Below are positions 8,411 through 18,289 of a DNA stretch of 31,230 nucleotides, in pieces (position 1 is the first letter of the stretch; each line of letters opens with the position of its first letter). Below the pieces are notes generated by a model, which had not been told where the DNA came from, did not search any database, and was given only the letters and a program-made list of their open reading frames with translations. The stretch comes from Didymodactylos carnosus (Eukaryota; Rotifera; Eurotatoria; Philodinida; Philodinidae), in NCBI GenBank assembly GCA_905250885.1, contig CAJNOQ010001468.1:1-31230 (forward strand), read 5' to 3'. The position numbers and the translations under genes were made by a program.

Positions 8411-11400
8411 TTAAGCTGATACGGATGATGATGATGATGTACTTGAATTGGAAATAGGCGATGTTGTTTGTATCGAATTTGGAGTATTCGATCGTGTATT
8501 CGTATAGGCAAATGAACTACTTGCTGTTAGTGCACATAATTGATAAAAATCTGATTTAAAATCGTGTGTAAGTAACAATAGATTATCTTGTTGTTGTTTA
8601 GTACCATCTGATGTTAATAATAATGATGGTATTAAGTCATCATCATTGTTTACTTTTTCTAATTTTGATGATGGATGAGAAAGTGAATAATCAATATTAT
8701 CAAGATCATCGTATGACCATGGATATTCATATATTTGTTGTAATAATTGTTGTTGTTCAATAGCAATCTGTTGTTCATCAATAAAATTTAGACTAGATAA
8801 TTCATCATCATCATCATCTTCATCATCATCAAGACACATCTAAATAAATGATATGTACTAAGTTTAATCATAGAATAATCAGAAAGTATGGATCAAAGAG
8901 GTAAAAAAAACGATGTTTATTATTTACATTCATCGTTTGTGTTATGAGATCAATTGGATAACGTTCAAAGAATTGAGCCTGAATATAAATCTATATTTAC
9001 TTACCACCTGAGCTGTATCAATATCATTTTGATCATATTTTCCCATTGGTATTGGTGTTGATCGATGTTGATGATTTTCCTCTTCGTCTTCACCAAACAT
9101 TGCTCGATATTCGGCAAATCGTGTTTCCCAACAATCTTTTGACCATGCTCTTAACTCTGTTTCAGAACCGTATGTTGATAATAAATTTAATTCAATACTG
9201 TGTTCTCGAATCGTATCCATATGATAGACATTTGTACATAGTTCTTCTTCTCGTAGACATACTTTCCGATAAATATCTGAATCAGATAATACACGTCTTA
9301 GTATTAGTAGACGTCCAAGAATACCGGGAAAAACAAGACGTTTTTCAGGTTTGATTGGATGATGTGTAGAACGAGTACCGAGACAAAAATGAGCTTCGCG
9401 TTGTTCATAGTCTAGAAACAATTGATTTATATCCGAATATGTACTATCCGTTGAATCAATATCATCTTCATCTGTATTGCATTCCATATGAGTTGTTGTT
9501 GTTGTTAGAATTTTATCGAATGTTTCAGACCGTGGTAATGTTTGGTCATTTTCATCGATAGTACTATTTGTGGTGGTTCTAGATGAAATTGTTTGTTGTG
9601 GACCATCAGATGATGACGAATGACAACAGATCTCATCGAGACTATCAACGGATAAATCTTTAACAAGAGTAGTTGGGACTATGTGTTCGTTCACAGGAAT
9701 TGACTTCTGATTAGTCGTTCGACGATTTGTTCGTACAAACGGACACAAAACATTAGAATCATTTTCCAATTGTTTTTTAAACTGTTCTAGTTCATCTGCA
9801 GGTATTACTGGCCCTATAACAGATTCTTATCATTAAAAAATAATCTTTTTATAATGATTGCTACATACCATCATAGATCGATATGTTTTTCTTGTTATTA
9901 TTAGTTTGCTGTTGTTTCACCGGTTTATTAATAGTCGCACTATTTGTATTAAGCCAATTGTTGACAATATGATCGCTCTCGTTATCGATTGTATTTCGTT
10001 TTAAACTATCAAATGAGACATCTCTAATATCCGAAGACATTGTTGAATAACCTTCATCACCTAATCTATGTTTTTCTTCAATACTTGATTCACTCGATGT
10101 TGTATTCATTTGTACATCTTGTTTTTCTTTATTCTCATCAGCAGTATCTGTTGTTGCTATTGTCCATGAAATGGCTTTTGCCGTTTTTGTTATCGATGGT
10201 GATGTTGAAAAAGATGTTGATGTTTTAGTACGTTTTGGATTACTACTAGTACTTGCTGTTGATGATCGAGAACGAGCTGTCGTATTCTCTTTCGATTTTA
10301 TTCGTGGTGGGATTGATGTCCGTTTTAAATAATTGGTATGGATCGGTGCTGTGCACGGTCGTTTAGTAACTGAAGTTCGAGTTGCTAATACAACTTTTTT
10401 TGTGACAGGTTTTATAGGTGCTGATATGGGTGTTTTGGGTGTCTGTTTAATGCGGGACTGTAACACCGGTAATCTGGATGATTTTTGTGCAGATGAGAGT
10501 GAATTTGTTTGTGATAGTTGAAATTTGGTTAGCGGTGATGAAGAAGATTCAGTATTGCGATCAGTAGTGGCTGTTGTGCGACGATATGGTAGACGAGATG
10601 TACGATTAGTAGTACTGGATGCAAGCGCTCTGGTAGTACTGCATCGTTGAATTTTTGAATTTTGATCATCCGGTTTATGCACCGGCATTGGTACAGTAGT
10701 AGTCAGTTTTAGTGATGATGCTTTTTCAATAACAAATGTTTCTGAACGTTGAATTAACTGGTGCCCGCCAGTAGAGCATAATGAGAGATCATTTGATTCG
10801 TCTACTAAAATATTAGCTCAAATATTTGTAAACATACTGACTTATCATTCTAAACTACTCACTAGGGCGCTTTTCTTCTTTATTTTGTTCTATATCTTAA
10901 AAGAAAAAGAAAAAATAGTTTAGACGATGGACGAAACACGAATACATTTAATACACACCTTCTTTAGATGTTTCCTGAATTAACGGCGATGCATTTGATA
11001 ATGTTGTCGAAAATGTTGATTCTTTATCGTAGAATGACTAAAGTCAAAAGAACAACTAGTAACAATTTGAACTCTTTCAAAAAAAAGTAGGATCTGATAA
11101 TTTATGCTTTGTAAATCTACACAACTGTGTTAGTCAAAGTAAAGACGCATTCGTGAAAATATGCATGATCAAGCTCATCACTGTATTTCTTAATATGTAA
11201 AGCATTTTGATTCTAGTCCAATTATTCTTCTATCAAATAATTGAAGTTTTAACAGTATTATGATACTAAAAGTTCTTTTATTCTTACCAAATCTAGTGCC
11301 CAACTTTGTGTTGCTGAAAAACTACGTAATGTCGTTGACGATGTTGAGAATGTATCATCTGTTTGTTTTTCTTTAGTATCACTATTGAACTGTTTAAGAA

Positions 11401-14400
11401 TATCCGATGTTGTTGTTGTTGATGGTGTCTTTCTTCTTAAATGACAATCTATACACGAATGAGTTAATTCACACGGTCCAAATAACGACTTCTTTTTCTA
11501 TAATAATGTAAAAGATTTATTCGTTATATATTCAGGTAAAAAAAATAAAAAAAAAATGAAACAGTTATTAATAACTGACCATACCTCTGTTTGACTTGAA
11601 CTATTAATATTTTTACTATTTATCGTTTCACATGATACACTACGTAATGCTTTTTTATTACCTACTTTACCACACCAGGATAACTGTAATATATAATAGA
11701 ATATATTTTCAATGTCGTTTAATATTGAATATGTAATAAACTTCTACTTACTTGATTCAATCGTGAACGTTTCGATAAATCATTAATAATTTGATAAATT
11801 TCATTGCATTCTTTTCGAATATTCTAAACAAAATATAAAGGTCAATATTTAACATTACATAAAATTATTTTATTTATGTAATAAACGATTTTGTGATTTA
11901 AATGATAAAAAAAATAAAATAAAATAAAGTGGAGACATAACTCTTCGAGTACAATATAACAAAAAAACTCTAAGATTTTTATCAACGGTTTACATTTTTA
12001 AAATTGATATTCAATGTTATCAAAAGTTTACCATTAGATATATTCGGCGAACTGTTGAACACACTATTGTCGTCAAGGAAGAGATAAAAATGAGAGATTT
12101 TACGCAAAAAAACATTTGGTCATGTTATATTTTTATTCATAAAGAGATAGAATGTTCAAAAGAACTTCACGTCCAGCTAACTGTAATTCCGTAACGTTTT
12201 TTGATGATTTTGTTTTATTTGCAAAAATTTTTCAAAAAGTTAGAACTCAAAAGTGAATGAGCCATTTTGTAGACAATTCAATTCTCTATCGATTGACCTG
12301 GTTTTAAAAAATTTTAGCAAAAATCTCTTAGTTAGGAAATTCAAAACAATGCGAGCCGCTTTATTAAATTTATGAAAAAAGATATGCAAAAAGTACAGGG
12401 GCGTCTATCCCCATCTGAATATTTGAGGCATTTTGTACCACCTCGAACGTTCAATCACTCAGTGTATAATCTTAAAAAATAAATTCTACAGCAAAAAAGC
12501 GTACCACCTTACGTTTATTTGAGACATTGTGCCTCAAATGTTCCACAGGATAGACGCCCCTGAAAAAGTAGCACTCAGTGTTTTGAATTTCCTAACTAAG
12601 AGGTTTTCGCTAAAACTTTTCAAAACCAGATCAATCGATAGAGAATTGAATTGTCTACAAAATGGCTCATTTACTTTTGAGTTCTGAATTTTTTGAAAAA
12701 TTTCTGCAAATAAAACAAAATCACCAAAAAACGTTATGGAATTACATACGCAGGTAGAGTTAGCTGGACAGGTCGTTCAGAAGACAGAGTAATAAAATAC
12801 GCGTGTACGAATTCTAGAAGAAATGATATATTTCAGATACCAGATAGAATTCATTGTCCTTATTTTGTAAAAGAAATTAATGAAATTCAGTCATTACTAA
12901 TTGACTATTGAATTTTTTATCAGTATGACACTCTATGACAAAATAGTCTCAGTCTATTTTTGAATAGAAAAAGAAAAAGGTGTGTAGTGACTATTAACTT
13001 AATTTTTATTATTTATAGTAAGAGTACCATCGATAAAACTTGAAAATATTACAGTTGAATAAATTTGTATAAGTAAAAATTTTTTTAACATGTACAAATG
13101 AATAAATACGGATGACCGTTAATAAAACATACTTGTATAAAATATTATTGTAGACTGTATGTCTAACTAATCTTTATTGTATAAAGGTTAACGGTCAAGA
13201 AAACAGCGACAATGTTTGTTGAACACTTTATATTATACCATTCTTACCACCTGTATAGACGACTTAACACTTCACATTTAATTAGATACACTTGCGATAA
13301 AGTCTCAAGTGAATAAATTACAATAACATATGTATAGGATAATGTTGAACATCTTACATTGATTTAGAGGTTAATTCTAACAGTTTGTATATAAAATGTT
13401 ATCAATCTTACCGAGTATATGTTTAATTACTACTGTCTGATTTATTTTAATTTGAAAAAATAAAATAGTTGAACAGTGTAAATTTCTAAATTGGAACTAC
13501 ATGCTTTTATTCAGTCAGTAGTACAGTTTTAATGTTTTCTCACTAGTCTGATTAAATGTCTGTCTGTTATACAGATGAGAGAAAAGCTGAAAATTATGGA
13601 ATTTTTCTATTATTTCTCTCATATCTAAAACTGTGATTCTTTCTTCAATTATCTCAAAATTTATAGGCATGAATTCGACAAAATGGCCTAAAGTAGTTAG
13701 AGAATCAGCTGAGTTCGTAGCAGATTCAGAACAAAAATATATACAAATTTATCAGGCAGGACAAAGCCGAGTTATCTTCATGCGGATAAAAATGTGAGAA
13801 AAAAAGAAACAGACGATTTATACCAGTAACCTTGACTTGTTTGTTAGAACATAATTCTTCAACAAGGTCTTATAACTTCTGATTCACAGTTTCTCTGTTT
13901 GAGAGGGAAGAAAAACTAACACTTCTATTCAAGAATATATTTTAGATCATTATCTTGACATAAATGACGATGTTCTATGGGATTTTATATGATGAAGGTC
14001 ATTAATATTTAGTTTCTCATGAGAACAGTGAACAATTTTCAAATAAATTCTATAAATTAGAACTTACGATTAGAAATAAGGATGTTTTTGATCTCATCTT
14101 TGTATGATTCGTATCTTTCGAGTATATATAATTTCTCACTTTTCTTCGTTATATTAACAATGACCATATTTCATTCTACTCTATACATCAACACAACATA
14201 CTCATTACACACAGTTTTCTTCAAGAGATTTTTTTTTTTTTTTTGTTTTATTAGAAATTTAATTCCACATAGGGTGGTTAAACGAAGAAAACGTTTGATG
14301 GGTCACAACTATTTTCTTCTCTTTTTTCTTTGTTTGTTCATTTATAATGATAACGTTGTTGAATGAAAAAAAAAAAAGCAATGTCCGGTGATCTTTTTGT

Positions 14401-17400
14401 GTTTTTCCTTTTTCCTTTTTTTTCTTCTTTTGTCACATCTGCTTTTCTTATTCAGTTCTCATTTATATATATGTAACAGTACAAAAGAAAAGAGTACAAT
14501 TGTTTCAACTTGGAAACATGCCATATTGAATTTGTTTATGAAATCAACTGCCGACATAGATACAACAAAAACCATAGAAGATTTAATCCGAATATAATTG
14601 CTCTGTATAAAGACTCTCTGTCTATTTCAACTAACAGATTAAAAACATAGGCGCTCAATAGAAAACATGCTATTTGGTAATTATACACTTCGAATTTCTT
14701 CTTTTTTTTTTTTGTTTTTTCATCTCATACAAAACATTGTGAAGAAGAAAAGAATAAAAACAATGTACAAGTGAGATAGTGTCAGCAAAGTGATAAAGAA
14801 TGATAATGGTGATGATTGTTTTGTATCCATTACATATAAAAATGTATTCTAAAGTTAGAGTGAATCCTTATAAGATAAAACTTATTCCATTTAGAGTTCT
14901 TTATTAGACTATGTTAGTTATATAATTAATTTCGACTCATTTTTCCAGACATATATTATCCTCTTTATATTATTGACTCACATAGTATAACTTTTATATA
15001 TATTTATTACGTCAAAATTGATAATGTTTATGACTGAACGTAACATATTTGGATAGTACAAGAGTATAGTTCATAGCAAACAATGTTAATTTTAATTTTT
15101 ATCACCTTTTTAAAGGTTAACAATTTTTTTTTTTCTTTCGAAAAAAATATGACTCAATATATTATATAACAATTTAATAACAATATCAATATATCAATTC
15201 TTTTAGCAATAATATAGAAAGCTAATATTTTTGAACATATAACTGTTAGAAGTTCAATTTGATTATTTTGCAGTACCTCTAGGTCTCTTAAAAAAATAAA
15301 TGATACATCATCTTTATGTACAAGAAAAAACTAAAAAAAAACAAAAAAAATGTCATTTTTTTCAACAAGAATCTCGATTCATCGGCTGACATATATATGA
15401 TCTTATAAACTTTTTTTATGTATTCATTTCTCTTCTTTTCTTTTTTTTTTGTTGTCTTACCTGTTGCATAAGTAATGTACGAAATACCATTTGTGTAACA
15501 TTCTCCAAAAACATTTCATATTGTTTTCGTTGATAACAATTTTCATTAAATAATCGTAAATTTTCATCTTCTAATTTTGATATATGTAATTCTAATAGTT
15601 CACATCGGTGATCAATCACATGTCTTGAACACTAAAAACAGAACAACAATACAAATTATCTATATCTTTTGTTTCATAAAAAAAAAAGTAAGATACAAAA
15701 GTTTATGTTATAATAATTAAATTATATATTATATAATATTAGAGTTCAAAACATAAAAAATAGTCTGTGTTATTGTATCAAATTAACCACAATAGACTCA
15801 TCAATCGTCTTCTATAGATAAAATAAATAATTGAATAATGACATGTTAAATATTAGACAACAAAACAAGATTTTCCGGTACTACCATTAAACATGACCAT
15901 AGAGATCGACATACAAAACAAGAACCTAAGTAAACATCACCTATGGGAAAAATCGTCTGACATCCGGGCGATATACGACTATTTGCTATCTAGATTACTA
16001 GTTGGAAATGGGATTTTTAACCAGATGTATCTACATGTGTATCTAGTAATAGACAACAGACGATAAATTGATACTTGCAAATAGAAGAAATGTAACAATC
16101 GCCCGATTACTAGATTTTCACTGTCGTTACCCAAAAGTTGCAATCGCATAAAAATCTAGTAATTTAGATAAATTGGGCAATACTATTTTTTATATTTTTT
16201 GATGCTTGGGAATCAACTACAATCAATTCATGTTGAATTTCGAATAAAATCATGACCATTTTCTTTTGTCCGATTTTAGTTGCAGTCCAGCCACTTGTTC
16301 GAAGGATATTTCGAGCCCTGACCTCGAGCTCGACCCCTCGAAAAATGCGACTTCAGGCCCTCGATATAAGCATTCGAGAGGTTATCGATTTCGAGGCCTC
16401 GGATTTCAGATAGGTAACAAACCCTCGAGACAAATGCTGACGTGAGCCATCGAACAGAGATGTTCGGGACCCAAGCAGACGACAAGACTTTCGATTTTTA
16501 CTTGAGAGCTCAAAACCGATAACCCCTCGAACGTTTATATCGAGGGTCCGAAGTTTCATTTTTCGAGGGATCAAGTTCCCGGCGAAGACCCATTTTCGAG
16601 TACTCGACGTACCCCTCGAATCCATGGGAGTATCGAGAAAATGTCTTATTATTATGATTAAAAACAAACTTTGTCTCTCTTTTGATGTATCTGTCATTCA
16701 ATAAAGTTCCAGTTCATATAAAAAAACAAAAAAAAATGTTTCGGTCATATAAACATGAAGAAAAACGATCTTATCTATCTGTCTAATTGTTTAAACTTTG
16801 AGATCAAACAATGTTATTCTATTCTTGTTAAATTATACATTTTATTATCATCAATTAATTTATTTCTATGTATAAGTCAAAATATACCTCTCATTCATCT
16901 AATGTGTTCATACACGATATTAACTTACTATCGGCATAGTTTCATTAATTAATGAACAGTACATAATGAAAGAGAGTGAGCCAAAAGAAAATTATATCTT
17001 ATTATCAGAATTCATTAGTAGTGTGCATAAGTACCGTTTAATAATTAAAGAGAAATAAAAAAAAATTACTTTTTAACTTACAGATTTATTAGGAGACGTC
17101 ATAAAAAGACTATATTTCTATTCAACTGTCTTCAATTTTATTTTTCATTTAAGTATAAAATATTAATACTGTTAGTAGTCCTCTTATATATATATCGTCG
17201 TTTCATTTTCATTCTATTGAAAATATCGATGATGATGATGATGAACAAAATAGAATAGAGAATTAATGACTGTTCTAACCTTATATTTAACTGACTACAG
17301 GATATAAAACAGTTAGATAAGAGAATCCGATCAAGGTTAACGATGAAAAGTTTTTTTTTGTAGAATAATTAATCACTTGTATTCATTGTCTATATCTGGT

Positions 17401-18086
17401 CATTAATTGACAGTATAAAGAAACAAAAAGATTTATTTTCTTTTATTTCGATGTTTGGGTTGAATCTCTTTCTCTAATTCCACTATATACGAGTGGATAT
17501 TTGCCTCTTTATCAAGGTCATAATTGACTATAGAAAAAAAAAAAAAAATAACTTTTAGTTCATTGTTGTCAAACAATTTATATTCATTTGCATGCTCATT
17601 AAACTATCGTGATAAAAAAAAAAAATAAAATAATGTCCATCCATTTACACATGTTCAAAATAGAGTTCAAATATCATATATATACATACCAATTCTTCTA
17701 ACTGATCAATACGTTTACGTAATTCAAGATTTTCATCTTTCAAGGTTGATACTTTTTCATCGAATTCTCTGATTTTATTCTAGATAAAAATAAAAATTGA
17801 ATGAAGTGAGTTTTTATGAAAAGAGTATAAAAGACATAAAAATGAATGGCTATTAATGGTTCACATTACCAAAAAAAAGAATTTAATGTTTTTTGGATTT
17901 TCATTTGTTCAAGGCTTTACTCTTCTTTATTACTTTTGTACAAAAAAAAAAAATGCTTTGTAATATCAAAAGATTGGAAAATATTGAAATAGAATATGCA
18001 AAAAAAAGTTCACTCACCTCATAATTCGCCGTTGTTTTATTTGAATCATCTTGTAATTTATTCTTCCAACGAAGGAAGACACTCAT
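8411..18086 (-). CDS. NCKAP5/NCKAP5L (Cep169)-family protein (11 exons, 998 aa)
   Basis: Exons in transcript order: 18086-18018, 17779-17690, 15631-15461, 11823-11752, 11683-11585, 11497-11288, 11037-10959, 10895-10863, 10804-9869, 9813-9005, 8839-8411 (TAA). Every junction is GT..AG and the phases close exactly. Residues 1-53 are coiled coil (LKDENLELRKRIDQLEEL). Residues 70-134 match the NCKAP5 hallmark recalled from human: ISKLEDENLRLFNEN, QRKQYEMFLENV and NIRKECNEI versus LKALEAENSALALENE, QREQYERCLDEV and DLREECVKL. Residues 168-237 hold a Cys/His cluster (C176, H180, C182, C185, H186). Residues 275-586 are a basic Ser/Thr-rich low-complexity region with SRLP at 344 and 384 and TSIP at 437-440 flanked by basic residues, an (S/T)xIP-type EB1-binding motif. 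DEGYSTMSSD lies near 523. The C-terminus has a helical segment (ELRAWSKDCWETRFAEYRA), an Asp-rich run encoded by a GAT microsatellite, Gln runs and a Ser tail. Vertebrate NCKAP5L/Cep169 is centrosomal and tracks microtubule plus ends through EB1; the same role is inferred here. It is much shorter than human NCKAP5 (about 1,900 aa). In-frame TGA TAA lie just upstream of the ATG, supporting this start. Confidence 0.8.
12171..12769. mobile_element. Foldback element with GTCCAGCTAACT ends
   Basis: Ends GTCCAGCTAACT (12171-12182) and AGTTAGCTGGAC (12758-12769) are exact complements. Inner arms of about 185 bp pair well, for example TAATTCCGTAACGTTTTTTG, ATTCAATTCTCTATCGATTG and AAATCTCTTAGTTAGG with their complements at 12,580-12,745. 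The right arm has about 12 extra bases near its end. The loop is mostly occupied by a separate MITE (12396-12562). No ORF; no convincing target duplication. Confidence 0.8.
12396..12562. mobile_element. hAT-like MITE, 15-bp perfect TIR, 8-bp TSD
   Basis: TIR CAGGGGCGTCTATCC at 12396-12410 and exact complement at 12548-12562. Direct duplications AAAAAGTA lie immediately outside (12388-12395 and 12563-12570). The CAGGG start and an 8-bp duplication are the established signature of hAT transposons. At 167 bp it is a non-autonomous MITE. It is nested in the loop of the larger foldback, so it inserted later. Confidence 0.85.
13669..13797 (+). CDS. Possible 42-aa ORF inside NCKAP5-like intron 3, opposite strand
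   Basis: ATG at 13669 (start MNSTKWPKVVRESAEF), with a TTTATAG acceptor-like sequence two bases before it, runs to TGA at 13795-13797. The composition is balanced, unlike the surrounding low-complexity sequence. No homologue recognised. It could be chance, an exon of a nested gene or a gene fragment. Confidence 0.15.
   Translation: MNSTKWPKVVRESAEFVADSEQKYIQIYQAGQSRVIFMRIKM
15632..17689. other. Intron 2 of the NCKAP5-like gene (2.1 kb)
   Basis: Holds the TCTAGTAAT-rich segment (about 15,970-16,165) and the TCGA-dense foldback (16,290-16,640). The remainder is AT-rich with A/T homopolymers and a (GAT)5 microsatellite at 17,228-17,242. No independent gene is supportable; the open frames between 16,276 and 16,701 exist because the TCGA island is GC-richer. 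Confidence 0.65.
16275..16640. repeat. TCGA-saturated foldback island
   Basis: I count 19 TCGA tetranucleotides in about 370 bp, most as CCTCGA or TTCGAG. Two arms pair: CCCCTCGAAAAATGCGACTT and GCCCTCGATATAAGCATTCG (about 16,335-16,400) with complements at about 16,500-16,572. Spacing between TCGA sites is irregular (roughly 10-40 bp). It lies in NCKAP5-like intron 2. Class unknown. Confidence 0.75.
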
Positions 18087-18121
18087 TTTTTATCATGTAC
18101 ACCAATGATGTTGATTGTACT
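18018..18121 (-). promoter_or_regulatory. 3' splice site 33 nt upstream of the NCKAP5-like start codon
   Basis: On the minus strand ATTTTGTTTAG ends with AG at 18121-18120, followed by a 33-nt leader and the ATG at 18086-18084. The leader has in-frame stops, so it is 5' UTR. The acceptor implies either an upstream non-coding exon or spliced-leader trans-splicing, which is known in bdelloid rotifers. No convincing upstream donor exon was found nearby. Confidence 0.4.
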
Positions 18122-18289
18122 AAACAAAATGATAAATAGTTTTTTGTCCTGATTTTGTACAGTAGAATGAACAAAAAAACCAAAATAGTAAAGTTGACAT
18201 TTACAAAAAGTAGAAAGTAATCTATCTGTATTGTTGTGTTTTGTTTTTTTTTGAAACGAAAAACAAAAAAAGATGAGAACAAGAGAGAA

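Larger units (their letters stand above)
11824..15460. other. Intron 3 of the NCKAP5-like gene (3.6 kb)
   Basis: AT-rich intron with GTAAGA donor and TTTAG acceptor. It contains the 12171-12769 foldback with its nested MITE, a poly-T run of 16 at 14229-14244, and further T- and A-runs at 14,360-14,420, 14,700 and 15,120. A 42-codon plus-strand ORF at 13669-13797 is the only coding-like element. The open frames at 14,082-14,597 come from T-rich low complexity. Confidence 0.7.

Noticed and set aside
9046..9354. Plus-strand 102-codon ORF, and similar ones at 10040-10228 and 10333-10521
   Set aside because: Antisense shadows of long NCKAP5-like exons 9 and 10, whose frames are supported by splice phases.
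14082..14597. Plus-strand ORFs rich in Phe/Leu
   Set aside because: Produced by T-rich low complexity in intron 3.
16276..16701. Three overlapping minus-strand ORFs
   Set aside because: The TCGA-rich, less AT-rich palindromic island lacks stops; no splice or protein signal.
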